Counted from the stretch's first letter, positions 51,715-60,128 are shown. The stretch: DNA of 64,000 bases from Stappia sp. ES.058 (GCF_900105595.1 NZ_LT629784.1:806001-870000); one strand, 5' to 3'. Numbers and translations: made by a program. The notes: generated by a model not told the origin, from the letters alone.

Positions 51715-54700
51715 ATTTCGAGCTCATTGGTCAAAGGAAGCGACTTCAGTGTCGCTCGACTTGCTTTCGCTTCGTGCTATGAAGCGCGGAGACGTAAGCA
51801 ACCATTTTTTGTAGCTACGGGGGACATTTTGTACACATATAGTTCGACTGTTAAGGATGTGGACCCGACTGTTCTGGAACGGCTTGCCATCAAAGGAGCC
51901 GAGAGGGTCGCGAAGGTCATCGATGCCTCGATAGATTATGACGCGGTGATCGGCCATAAGATAACCGACCAGCTCCGGTCCGCTCTATCGGCAGACGTTT
52001 CCGTTCCTCAGCTCCGAGAGGCGGCGGTTGAGTACACGATGGACGTGTTGCGCAGATCGAAGCAGGTGACATATCTCCTGCCGGATGTAGACGTGCTCTT
52101 TTTTGGCAGGACCAACAACAACATTCGGGAATTCAACTTCCTACTGGATCTTATCGATGCGAACCGCCGCCTGGCGACTGCAAATATCGTAGATTTGCGT
52201 TTCCGCAAGGCGTCTCATCCGGTTGACATTACCGAGTCTCTTCGCTCCTCCGTGGCAGCTTTTTACGACCAGCGTGCGAGCTTTTTACCCGCACTTGTAT
52301 ACCAGGTGGGACAGTTTTTCGTGCATTTCTTGCGATATGTCTTTTCGCTGCGTAGCGAAGACAGTGCGCTTCCAGGCGTTGCAGTAGTAGCTAACGATCA
52401 TTCGCCTAATCCAGTAGCATTTGCTCTGGCCATGGAGTGCTTCGAGGTGCCCCGCATATACCTTCAGCATGCGGAGGTATCATCCAGTTTCCCACCGCTA
52501 GATTTTGAAGTCAGCATCCTGCGGAATAACCGCTCCAAGCGCATTTACCTAGAGGTGGGGTCACCAGCAGGCGAAGTTCTGGTCATAGGTCGCACAACCA
52601 CACCCTTTGTCAGACCGACGCTGGGTTTTGATCAGGACGGCAAGTTTCCGGTCGTGATCTATACAACGGGCAGGGTAGACGTTCCCGGCCTTGCATCCGT
52701 AACCCAAAAGCTAAGAGCCAACCCGCTCGTATCTGCCGTTTACATTAAACCGCATCCCAATCAGGAACCCGTGGACTGGCCGGAGGGCATCGAGATTCGA
52801 AAGGCATTCGCGGAGCCGCATCTTGCGCTTGTGGGCAACTCTTCGGTAGTCATCGAATTGCTGCACCGCGGTATCCCGGTAATGCAGAACTTTTCTTTCG
52901 ACCCTGTCGAAGATGATTACTATTCGTTCTGCAAAATGGGAATTGTGAAAGAGGCCCAGCTTGCGGCGCTAGATCAGCCATTTTGGCAGTGCATTTCATT
53001 TGATGATGAATGGAATGAGATCTACACCGACTCATATTCGCCCACCCCCTCCGACAGTGCGGCGGAAACAGCCCGGCTGCTCCAAATTCTGGAACCCATT
53101 CGACAACAGAGGTGGCGTCCGCGTCCGGCCCCTGCCTCTGCCGTTCCTCTACAAAGGGCGGCGAAGGGTCCGGCCACGCAGAAATTGCACCGGCCGCCTG
53201 TGAAATTGGGCGGTTTCTCCAGACGTTTGGTGGACTGGGGAAGCCGCGTCGCCCCGCGGACGGTTTTGGAAGTGGTGAAGTACGTAGCTTACCAGTCTGC
53301 TCTTAAAGACAAGCAAGCTATGTGGGAGTTGCGCTCGTCAGATTCCGGACCTGCTGCGGCGCCCGCGAAACGCGCTGCATTGGCTGCGACGGCGGTAACC
53401 GATCTCAGCGGGTGGATTGAGCAGTCACTCAAATCCTCCAGAAGCCCGGGTCAGTGGCTAAACATCACCCTTGCGGCTGGTTTCATCTCCAACGAACAGG
53501 CCATCAGAGCTGCTGAGAAGCTTCACGCTGACCGCCATCCAGAATCGTATTCGCTTTTTGACGAAGCGGAGCTGTTGGAGGATAGCGTGCCAGTCTTCCT
53601 GTGGCTCGCCTTCAAGCGCCTGGAGCTGTCGGGAGTGCCGCTCCCCTACGATCTTTCGGGGATGATTGGTGCCATCCTAGACGTCGATGACACTGGTTAC
53701 GTCAGATCCAGTCTAGAGGCTTTGGCGTTCTCAGCATGCTTGAGGTTGGACCGCCCAGATTTGCTCGAGGTGTTGTTTCTCAAAAGCAAACGCTTAAAGC
53801 GCGCCAGCTTGTCTACCAACCGACGAATAGCCTTGCTGAGATACCTGATCAAACGGGATCCGGAGGAATACAGGCGTGCGCGGGAAGAATTCTGGAAAGC
53901 TGAGTCATCCCTGCATCGTCTTAAAATTAGCTACATAGACAGCGAACATCTGTCCGATAGTGAAGGGCCGTCGCATAGCCAGATAGAATTTGCCTTTGAG
54001 ACAAGCGCGAACCCGGCGGTAGTCGAGGAGTTTTCTGTTCACGTTAAACCAGTGTTTGATCGTCTTCGACCCTACATGCGGTACATGGATGTCCGTTCAA
54101 GTCCATCCGAACGCAAAGCTTTCATGCAATCGGTGATGACGGCTCTCAGTGAGCAGCGTCCCTTTTCAATGATACGCCTCAGCGATGGCGAAGGGCACGC
54201 CTTCGCTCAAGGACACGAGTTTTTTTCCTTGGAGGATCAGAAGAACCGGGAACGCCATTGGTGGGGCATGGAGTTGACCGAAGAGCAAAGAGGTCTACTT
54301 TGCAGCAGGGTAGTGGCGGCGGCAGATCGCGCTGACGTCTTAGGAATCCCGTCGATACATCGGTTCGTCCGTGACACACACCACAAGACTACCACCTTTA
54401 CGGGCAGCATCCAGGGCCGTGGGCTACTGCAGGTGCTGCACCACTTCTCAACGCATGAGCCCTCCGCACTGTTTGGCGAGGAGAAGATGAATATCCCGCT
54501 ATTCAGATCCGTCGATGCCATGAAGGACCTCATAGGCGCGGCGCAGCGATGTGTTTTGGTAAGCAGCGCTGGGGCAGAATCAGCGCCAGCTTGGATGCAG
54601 GACGCGTCGAAAATCGAGCACATCGTCATTCCCACGCACTTTCGAACCTCGCGAAACGAAAAGTATCACGTGGCAGATCAGCCGTTGCCGCTGATCTACG

Positions 54701-54876
54701 AGGACATCAACCAGCAAGTCCGCGATAGGGTGAGTGCGGGGACACTTGTCTTGGTGGCTGGAGGGATCATCGGGAAAGTTTTCATCGACACAGCGAAAGA
54801 TGCCGGTGGAGTGGCTCTAGACATTGGAAGCGTCATGGACGAGTGGCTAGATGCCGGGATACATTCGTTGCACTGA
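51676..54876 (+). CDS. Very large two-domain capsule glycosyltransferase (GT-B plus GT-D)
   Basis: About 1066 aa. Start uncertain: ATG 51676 overlaps the divergent methyltransferase; a TTG at 51732 is an alternative. N-terminal two-fifths: GT-B/polysialyltransferase-like region with VYIKPHPNQEPVDWPEG, HLALVGNSSVVIELLHRGIP. A Pro/Ala linker near residue 490 and a helical middle follow. C-terminal 220 residues have the GT-D signature FSMIRLSDGEGHAF, WWGMELTEEQRGLL, GIPSIHRFVRD and a SSAGAESAPAWMQ-type end. Probably makes a repeating unit or linker of a capsule. Lower-GC than the prophage. Confidence 0.7.
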   Translation: MSLVLVELSIIGHISSSLVKGSDFSVARLAFASCYEARRRKQPFFVATGDILYTYSSTVKDVDPTVLERLAIKGAERVAKVIDASIDYDAVIGHKITDQLRSALSADVSVPQLREAAVEYTMDVLRRSKQVTYLLPDVDVLFFGRTNNNIREFNFLLDLIDANRRLATANIVDLRFRKASHPVDITESLRSSVAAFYDQRASFLPALVYQVGQFFVHFLRYVFSLRSEDSALPGVAVVANDHSPNPVAFALAMECFEVPRIYLQHAEVSSSFPPLDFEVSILRNNRSKRIYLEVGSPAGEVLVIGRTTTPFVRPTLGFDQDGKFPVVIYTTGRVDVPGLASVTQKLRANPLVSAVYIKPHPNQEPVDWPEGIEIRKAFAEPHLALVGNSSVVIELLHRGIPVMQNFSFDPVEDDYYSFCKMGIVKEAQLAALDQPFWQCISFDDEWNEIYTDSYSPTPSDSAAETARLLQILEPIRQQRWRPRPAPASAVPLQRAAKGPATQKLHRPPVKLGGFSRRLVDWGSRVAPRTVLEVVKYVAYQSALKDKQAMWELRSSDSGPAAAPAKRAALAATAVTDLSGWIEQSLKSSRSPGQWLNITLAAGFISNEQAIRAAEKLHADRHPESYSLFDEAELLEDSVPVFLWLAFKRLELSGVPLPYDLSGMIGAILDVDDTGYVRSSLEALAFSACLRLDRPDLLEVLFLKSKRLKRASLSTNRRIALLRYLIKRDPEEYRRAREEFWKAESSLHRLKISYIDSEHLSDSEGPSHSQIEFAFETSANPAVVEEFSVHVKPVFDRLRPYMRYMDVRSSPSERKAFMQSVMTALSEQRPFSMIRLSDGEGHAFAQGHEFFSLEDQKNRERHWWGMELTEEQRGLLCSRVVAAADRADVLGIPSIHRFVRDTHHKTTTFTGSIQGRGLLQVLHHFSTHEPSALFGEEKMNIPLFRSVDAMKDLIGAAQRCVLVSSAGAESAPAWMQDASKIEHIVIPTHFRTSRNEKYHVADQPLPLIYEDINQQVRDRVSAGTLVLVAGGIIGKVFIDTAKDAGGVALDIGSVMDEWLDAGIHSLH

Positions 54877-56000
54877 TGTCCAAGCTGACAATGCTCTTAC
54901 GAAAACCCAAAGCCTTTTTCCGGGATGCTAAAGCAATCCTAAAGCAAAACGCTGCTTGGAGTGCGGCTGTGGAACGCGCCGGCCGCGATGCCCCCACTGC
55001 CGTGCTTTTCGGGTTCGCTCGGTGGAAAACATTCATCCTCGATTACCTCGAGGACTACAATGTTGCGGTAGCAAGCTTTGGTTCCGCCGCGACCGAAGCG
55101 CAGCTCCTAGACATAGGCCGCCACGCATCTCCTCATGTCTTCACGTGGAGCTACAAATCATCGCCCGATCTGCCGCTGTTCTGTAAGCGGCACGGAATTC
55201 CGCTCACATACGTCGAGGATGGGTTCATTCGATCGTTCGGCCTAGGTGCGGACCGCACGTCGCCCGCCAGTCTTGTGTTCGATCAACGTGCGATGCATTT
55301 CGATAGGCTTAGGGTTTCTCAACTGGAGCAAATTCTGAGCAGCTACGACTTTCAAGGCGACGATGCGCTCATGGGGCACGCAGCACGCCTTGCAAAGCGG
55401 ATGAAGGAAAACGGTCTTTCCAAATACAGTTTTTTGTCCAAGCGATCAGTGAATGAGGTTCTTGCGCCTGGAAAGGAGCACGTCCTCGTCCTCGGCCAAG
55501 TTGAGGATGATTTATCGATACGGTTTGGGGCTGAGCGCGTGGTTTCAGGGAATGAACTGGTGATGTTGGCCGCCGAAGAAAACCCTCACGCTCAGATCCT
55601 ATATCGGCCTCACCCGGAGTCCCTAGCCTTCTCCAAGCCGCACTACTCAAATCCTAGACTTGTCGATGATGTATGTACGATACTAGGATCCGAGTTTGCC
55701 ATTGGAGATTGTCTTGAGAGCGCTGATGTCGTTTACACCGTTACATCACTTGCGGGCTTCGAGGCGGCCCTGAGAGGTAAGCCGGTAGTCACTTTGGGTG
55801 CTCCGTTTTACGCTGGCTGGGGGTTTACAGAAAACAGATTAGCGACGCCCACGAGGACGCGCAGGCTAGGCGCTTTGGAAGTGCTGGCTGGGGCTTATCT
55901 AAAATACCCCCGATACAATGGCATCCACCCTGAACAGACAGGCAAGGAAGAAGCGATTCTACGTAAGGTCGAGGAACTTCTTCCCCCTGAGGCGCTGTAA
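54876..56000 (+). CDS. KpsC-like capsule polysaccharide beta-Kdo transferase
   Basis: 374 aa, TGATG overlap with the large glycosyltransferase. Motifs of KpsC/LipA-type enzymes: LTYVEDGFIRSFGLGADR, LVLGQVEDDLSIRFGAE, QILYRPHPES, DVVYTVTSLAGFEAALRGKP and FYAGWGFTENR. KpsC has two such halves; only one is present, so this may be a single-domain variant. It builds the poly-Kdo linker on lyso-phosphatidylglycerol, which anchors group 2-type capsules. Confidence 0.88.
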   Translation: MSKLTMLLRKPKAFFRDAKAILKQNAAWSAAVERAGRDAPTAVLFGFARWKTFILDYLEDYNVAVASFGSAATEAQLLDIGRHASPHVFTWSYKSSPDLPLFCKRHGIPLTYVEDGFIRSFGLGADRTSPASLVFDQRAMHFDRLRVSQLEQILSSYDFQGDDALMGHAARLAKRMKENGLSKYSFLSKRSVNEVLAPGKEHVLVLGQVEDDLSIRFGAERVVSGNELVMLAAEENPHAQILYRPHPESLAFSKPHYSNPRLVDDVCTILGSEFAIGDCLESADVVYTVTSLAGFEAALRGKPVVTLGAPFYAGWGFTENRLATPTRTRRLGALEVLAGAYLKYPRYNGIHPEQTGKEEAILRKVEELLPPEAL

Positions 56001-56134
56001 CAGCCACGTAACCCCTGAGGCGTTTAGTGAACCGCGCCGGGTTTGCCGGAGGTGATGTGCCTCCGTGAAATGCCCCCGAAGTTGGTTAGAGTTTTCCGGG
56101 TCTGATTCCTTGGCTGGAAGAGGAGCGGAAGGCG

Positions 56135-56401
56135 ATGAAGGCATCGAGGTTCACGGACGCGCAAAAGGCGTTCATCATCAAGCAGGGTGAGGACGGTACG
56201 CCGGTGGCGGAGGTTTGTCGTCAAGCTGGGATCAGCCAGGCGACCTACTTCAATTGGAAGAAGAAGTATGCCGGGATGATGCCCTTTGAGATGCGGCGAA
56301 TGCGTGAGCTCGAGCAGGAGAACGCACGGCTGAAGAAGATCGTCGCGGACCTGTCGCTGGACAAGGAGATGCTTCAGGACGTCATCAAGCGAAAGCTCTG
56401 A
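56135..56401 (+). CDS. IS3 transposase OrfA
   Basis: 88 aa HTH_8 protein: MKASRFTDAQKAFIIKQGED, GTPVAEVCRQAGISQATYFN, WKKKYAGMMPFEMRRMRELE, then a leucine-zipper-like segment. Normally fused to OrfB by -1 frameshifting near its end. Confidence 0.92.
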   Translation: MKASRFTDAQKAFIIKQGEDGTPVAEVCRQAGISQATYFNWKKKYAGMMPFEMRRMRELEQENARLKKIVADLSLDKEMLQDVIKRKL

Positions 56402-56430
56402 GGTCTGGTCGGAAGAGAACGCTGGTCGAT

Positions 56431-57231
56431 GTGATGCGATCGGAGTGGGCGGTCTCGATCCGCCGCGCCTGTGCGGCGATCCTGCTCGATCCCAAGACCT
56501 ACCGATACACCTCGCGTCGGCCCGACCAGGCCGCTCTGGAACAGCGGATCAAGGAGATCTGCCAGACCCGTGTGCGGTTCGGGTACCGCCGGGTTCATGT
56601 CCTCCTTCGCCGGGAGGGGTGGGCGATCAACATGAAGAAGACCTATCGGGTCTACAGGGAGTTGGGCATGCAGCTGCGCAACAAGACGCCGAAGCGGAGG
56701 GTGAAGGCGAAGCTTCGCGAGGATCGCGTGGAGGCCGTAGGGCCGAGCGACGTCTGGGCGATGGATTTCGTGCACGACCAGCTGGCGACTGGCCGCAGGA
56801 TCCGCGTTCTAACCGTGATCGACACCTACTCGCGCTATGTGCCGGTGCTTGATCCGCGGTTCAGTTACCGGGGCGAGAACGTAGTCGAGACACTGGAACG
56901 GGTCTGTGGCCGGATCGGGTATCCGAAAACGATCCGGGTGGATCAGGGCTCCGAGTTTATCTCCCGTGATATGGATCTGTGGGCCTATCGACGAGGCGTT
57001 ACACTCGACTTCTCACGACCCGGCAAGCCGACCGACAATGCCTTCATCGAGGCGTTCAACGGTTGGCTGCGGGCGGAATGCCTGAACGCCCACTGGTTCC
57101 TGAGCCTTGCCGACGCAGCGGAAAAGTTGGAGGCTTGGCGTAGAGACTACAACGAACAGCGACCACACTGCGCAATCGGGAACAAGGTCCCGGCAGCGCT
57201 CATGAAATCAGCACACGCAACCAGCCCGTGA
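56431..57231 (+). CDS. IS3 transposase OrfB (DDE integrase)
   Basis: 266 aa from its first ATG; the frame is open upstream to the orfA overlap. RVRFGYRRVHVLLRREGW is the HTH_21 region. DDE residues: Asp in DVWAMDFVHDQLA, Asp in TIRVDQGSEFIS and Glu in PTDNAFIEAFNGWLR. Looks intact, so the element may still be mobile. Confidence 0.92.
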   Translation: MMRSEWAVSIRRACAAILLDPKTYRYTSRRPDQAALEQRIKEICQTRVRFGYRRVHVLLRREGWAINMKKTYRVYRELGMQLRNKTPKRRVKAKLREDRVEAVGPSDVWAMDFVHDQLATGRRIRVLTVIDTYSRYVPVLDPRFSYRGENVVETLERVCGRIGYPKTIRVDQGSEFISRDMDLWAYRRGVTLDFSRPGKPTDNAFIEAFNGWLRAECLNAHWFLSLADAAEKLEAWRRDYNEQRPHCAIGNKVPAALMKSAHATSP

Positions 57232-57372
57232 TGCTGATTATGGTCCGAAAACTCTAATCCCAACCGGGGGCACGTTCGGGAGCACTCCAACCCGGGACAG
57301 ACTTCACTTCTAAACGAGGACAATCCGGGGAGCAGGTCAGGAGCCTTGGTATTCTGTTGATGTAAATCTAAA

Positions 57373-57603
57373 CTAAGCCGGGTTCTGCAGCGCCTTGCGA
57401 TAGGCGTCGATGCGCAACTTGAGATCCTTGCGTCGGTTTGGCAGCGAGGCAAGCTTTAAGCGGCGCTCAAGTCTTTCGAGGGTTGCTTCTGCCTCTTCCG
57501 GCGTGCTTTCAACGACAGTTCCACTCTCCATATATATCCTTACGGTATTTGCCTCCCGGAAAATCGATTTTGGTCGGGAAGAAATTTTTCTCAGGTTTTC
57601 CAT
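57373..57603 (-). CDS. Unknown small protein (76 aa), second of a pair
   Basis: The ATG overlaps the stop of the gene before it (TAATG). Basic, helical: PEEAEATLERLERRLKLASL, NRRKDLKLRIDAYRKAL. With its partner it is transcribed away from the lux genes. Function unknown; size and pairing recall small two-gene modules such as toxin-antitoxin systems, but no signature supports that. Confidence 0.5.
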   Translation of the reverse strand: MENLRKISSRPKSIFREANTVRIYMESGTVVESTPEEAEATLERLERRLKLASLPNRRKDLKLRIDAYRKALQNPA

Positions 57604-57815
57604 TATATTTCCCGAAAAATTATCCTCTGAATACTTTCTGGCATCATTTCGGAAATGTAAGATGTTGCGCATTGATTGCCCTCGACTTCATAGAGCGCGA
57701 AAATGAGGATCCTTTCCATTCTTTCCGCTTCGGTCATGAGACCCTGCAGGCGATAGAAATTCGCAAGCTCTTCGATGCGACCGATGATGTCAGCTTGACT
57801 GACTGCTTTCGTCAT
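57603..57815 (-). CDS. Unknown small protein (70 aa), first of a pair
   Basis: Start taken at ATG 57815; a TTG at 57860 would give 85 aa. TKAVSQADIIGRIEELANFY, RLQGLMTEAERMERILIFAL is helical and acidic, matching a basic partner. It is divergent from the 59-aa gene and luxR, sharing the 57816-58011 control region. Confidence 0.5.
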   Translation of the reverse strand: MTKAVSQADIIGRIEELANFYRLQGLMTEAERMERILIFALYEVEGNQCATSYISEMMPESIQRIIFREI

Positions 57816-57912
57816 AGCCCAATCTCGATTGTCATTCCTGAATTCAATATTTTCAATCAAAATTAGAAAAAATCAACCCTTACGATTAATTGTCGCGCCT
57901 AGGCTTGGTCAA

Positions 57913-57944
57913 CTCCCCAAATCTACGGGGGCAGGTGTACCCCC
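57913..57944. promoter_or_regulatory. Candidate lux-box cluster upstream of the quorum-sensing genes
   Basis: CTCCCCAAATCTACGGGGGC (57913-57932) is a CCCC-N8-GGGG dyad of the form known for rhizobial ExpR/SinR-type boxes. It overlaps a second dyad, GGGGG-N8-CCCCC (57927-57944), so three arms alternate at equal spacing. It lies 68 bp before the 59-aa gene and between divergent genes. Binding by the local LuxR is inference. Confidence 0.45.
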
Positions 57945-58011
57945 ATGAATATGACGATACACGGTCGCCCTTCCATTCGATAATTTGAACGGAGCCAGAG
58001 GGGAGGGCCAA

Positions 58012-58191
58012 ATGGATGGTTCGGAAAGACACGAAACGGCAACGAGTACGCTCAGTTACGTGCTGGGTACACTACAGTTTTGTCGCGAGGCGTTAGGTGA
58101 TCTTGATGCTGAACTTTCGGCTGACGTGGACGATATCATCAACAAGATCGGAGGACGCATTCTGCTGAATCAGGAAGCGTCGCATCGCTGA
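58012..58191 (+). CDS. Unknown small protein preceding luxR (59 aa)
   Basis: AGGGGAGGG site 6 bp before ATG 58012. MDGSERHETATSTLSYVLGT, LQFCREALGDLDAELSADV then a short basic end. The gene ends 50 bp before luxR on the same strand, so it is probably co-transcribed. No family recognised; similar small ORFs next to luxRI pairs sometimes modulate the LuxR. Confidence 0.5.
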   Translation: MDGSERHETATSTLSYVLGTLQFCREALGDLDAELSADVDDIINKIGGRILLNQEASHR

Positions 58192-58241
58192 CGGGAAAAT
58201 GCTAAAATTTCCACCCTTAAGTGCAGAGGGTGAGAACCGTG

Positions 58242-58958
58242 ATGCGAAATGTATTTTTCTCGGAGGTAATCGATCAGCTCAACGCTATCGAAGACTCTGC
58301 GCAGGCTATGGCGCTCCTTGATCGGATCAGATCATCTTACGGATTGAAGAATGTTGTATACTTTGCTGCGCAGATTCCAGAGTTGACAGTTCGTGAGCCA
58401 TATCTCGCCGTTACCTACGATGATGCCTGGGTGCAGCATTACAAGGACAGGGACTACGTTTCCGTAGACCCGGTTCTGAGTGCTGGACTGCAACGAATGT
58501 TACCGACTGATTGGTCTACTTTCGACAGAACAAGTGGTCCCCTTAAAACATTTTTTGGCGAAGCCGAGGAGTTCGGCGTCGGTCGGCAAGGCCTGACGAT
58601 GCCTATCCGTGGTGTAAACGGAGAAGCGGCCATGTTGTCCATCACAAGCGAGGAATCGGATCGGGAGTGGATCAGGCTACGGACGCACTACATGCGTGAC
58701 TTTCAACTTATCGCAAATGTCGTTCATGAAATGATCTTGAGGGTTGAGCGGGTTCAAACCGTTATTCCACGGCTCACACGGCGGGAAATCGAATGTTTGA
58801 AGTGGGCCTCGGAGGGTAAGACCTATGAAGAAATCGCAATTATTCTCGGCATCCGGAGAGGAACGGTTCAGTCATACATGGAATTTTCTCGCCTGAAGCT
58901 CAACGCTGTCAACACGACGCATTCTGTGACTAGAGCGCTTCGTTTGAAGATAATCTAA
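58242..58958 (+). CDS. LuxR-family acyl-homoserine-lactone receptor
   Basis: 238 aa from ATG 58242. The AHL-binding domain shows the conserved aromatic and Asp residues: AVTYDDAWVQHYKDRDYVSV-DPVL, with W, Y and D, then TFFGEAEEFGVGRQGLTMPI. The C-terminal GerE HTH reads LTRREIECLKWASEGKTYEE, IAIILGIRRGTVQSYMEFSR. Pairs with luxI 109 bp downstream. Lower-GC than the prophage. Confidence 0.88.
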   Translation: MRNVFFSEVIDQLNAIEDSAQAMALLDRIRSSYGLKNVVYFAAQIPELTVREPYLAVTYDDAWVQHYKDRDYVSVDPVLSAGLQRMLPTDWSTFDRTSGPLKTFFGEAEEFGVGRQGLTMPIRGVNGEAAMLSITSEESDREWIRLRTHYMRDFQLIANVVHEMILRVERVQTVIPRLTRREIECLKWASEGKTYEEIAIILGIRRGTVQSYMEFSRLKLNAVNTTHSVTRALRLKII

Positions 58959-59067
58959 ACTAATTGATTGTTTTTAATTGAAAAAGTTGTCTACTCGGCA
59001 AATTTACGGACTATGTCAGCAGGTTTTCCCTTGTCATGATTCCGTCGTTCCAACAGGGGAGCTTGCA

Positions 59068-59721
59068 ATGATTAGACTAATCCAAGGTTGTGATCGGTTG
59101 CGTCATATGTACGAGATCGATCGGATGCACACCATTCGAGCTGAAGTGTTCCATCGTCGTTTGCGCTGGGACGTACACGTGGACGACGGGTGGGAAATCG
59201 ACGAGTTCGACAGTCAGAACCCGCTCTACATGATCTCCATCGATCCCGATACCGGCGACGTCAGAGGCAGTGTTCGGTTGCTGCCGACGACGGGGCCAAA
59301 TATGTTGCGCGACGTCTTTTCGGATCTGCTTCCGCAGGATCTTCAGATTGCGGATCCGTTGATCTGGGAAAGCTCGCGCTTCTCGATCGATCCGGAATAC
59401 GCCTGCAAGGCCAGGAGCGCCGGTCCCATAAATGAAGTGACGGCCGAACTTCTTCTCGGAATGGCGGAAGTCGGAACATTGATCCGTCTTCGTCAGATTG
59501 TCTCGGTTTATGATGCGACGATGGCGCGACTTTTTCAGCGGGCGCGTTGCAAGGCCGAGACGATCGGAACTCCGATGCGGTTCGGTCGGGTGATGACCTA
59601 CGCGGGACTGTTCAAAACAGACGACGCGATGATCGACGGGCTGCGGGAGGCAAGCGGGATCACCGAGAGCGTTCTCGAAAAGACAGTCCCCACCGACCCG
59701 CTCTATGCGCTCGTTGCGTGA
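59068..59721 (+). CDS. LuxI-family acyl-homoserine-lactone synthase
   Basis: 217 aa; GGGGAG before ATG 59068. All key synthase residues are visible: Arg and Phe in HTIRAEVFHRR, Trp in LRWDVHVDD, the two Asp in WEIDEFDSQNP, Arg in GDVRGSVRLLP, and Glu and Arg in PLIWESSRFSID. It uses S-adenosylmethionine and an acyl-ACP; acyl length cannot be read from the sequence. A TTG start at 58978 is less likely. Confidence 0.92.
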   Translation: MIRLIQGCDRLRHMYEIDRMHTIRAEVFHRRLRWDVHVDDGWEIDEFDSQNPLYMISIDPDTGDVRGSVRLLPTTGPNMLRDVFSDLLPQDLQIADPLIWESSRFSIDPEYACKARSAGPINEVTAELLLGMAEVGTLIRLRQIVSVYDATMARLFQRARCKAETIGTPMRFGRVMTYAGLFKTDDAMIDGLREASGITESVLEKTVPTDPLYALVA

Positions 59722-59820
59722 AGAAAAAGGGCCATTGTTGGCATCAGAGGGTGCCGTACGAGTACGAGGCGGCACTCTCTCTAGGCAGCTGATCTGCAAT
59801 GGTAAAGACAGGAGCAAGAG

Positions 59821-60009
59821 GTGACTTCTAAAGATCAAAATGGTTGGACAGAAGATCAGGTCACTGAGGCCCTGCGAACCTTTGAGCAGAATGACCCGGC
59901 CCTGTATGAAATTACAATTATCTGCACTCCCAGTCGGGAGGCGATGATCTTTACGCTCGTGTCCCAAGGGTATTTGTCGTGGGATAGTCGTTCCGACCCG
60001 AGTTCATAG
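59821..60009 (+). CDS. Unknown small protein at the right end of the element (62 aa)
   Basis: GTG start with GGAG 6 bp upstream. GWTEDQVTEALRTFEQNDPA, LYEITIICTPSREAMIFTLV. The last gene before attR, 71 bp away. Not recognised. Confidence 0.4.
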   Translation: MTSKDQNGWTEDQVTEALRTFEQNDPALYEITIICTPSREAMIFTLVSQGYLSWDSRSDPSS

Positions 60010-60080
60010 AGTTTCTGTCGGGATAACTGTCGGGATGACCGTTTTTGCATTTCTGGTCTGACAATAAGCTATTGAAAAGA

Positions 60081-60128
60081 TTGGTCGGAGTGGCAGGATT
60101 TGAACCTGCGACCCCCTCGTCCCGAACG
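60081..60128 (-). repeat. Right attachment site within tRNA-Pro
   Basis: 48 bp identical to 11528-11575. It covers the 3' half of the tRNA, so insertion here rebuilds a functional gene. Crossover therefore lies somewhere between the anticodon loop and the CCA end. Confidence 0.9.

Larger units (their letters stand above)
56071..57272 (+). mobile_element. IS3-family insertion sequence, apparently complete
   Basis: 1202 bp with imperfect terminal inverted repeats: left TGCCCCCGAAGTTGG, right (reversed) TGCCCCCGGTTGGGA, both continuing to TTAGAGTTTTC. It holds orfA and orfB in overlapping phases. No obvious 3-4-bp target duplication flanks it (aaa versus cgt), so it may have rearranged after insertion. 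The 70 bp to its left (56001-56070) resemble another IS end. Confidence 0.85.
11528..60128. mobile_element. 48.5-kb integrated element in tRNA-Pro (prophage plus capsule and quorum-sensing cargo)
   Basis: Bounded by perfect 48-bp direct repeats (11528-11575 and 60081-60128) that correspond to the 3' portion of tRNA-Pro(CGG), from anticodon loop to CCA plus one base. A tyrosine integrase begins 40 bp inside the left repeat. Contents in order: lambda-like prophage, truncated capsule locus with IS elements, small unknown genes, luxR-luxI. The two repeats and the integrase make integration at this tRNA clear. Whether the whole still excises as one unit is inference, because the right half is mosaic and the phage end is broken. 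Confidence 0.85.

Noticed and set aside
59077..59967. 296-residue minus-strand ORF over luxI
   Set aside because: Antisense to luxI, whose conserved residues are all present on the plus strand.
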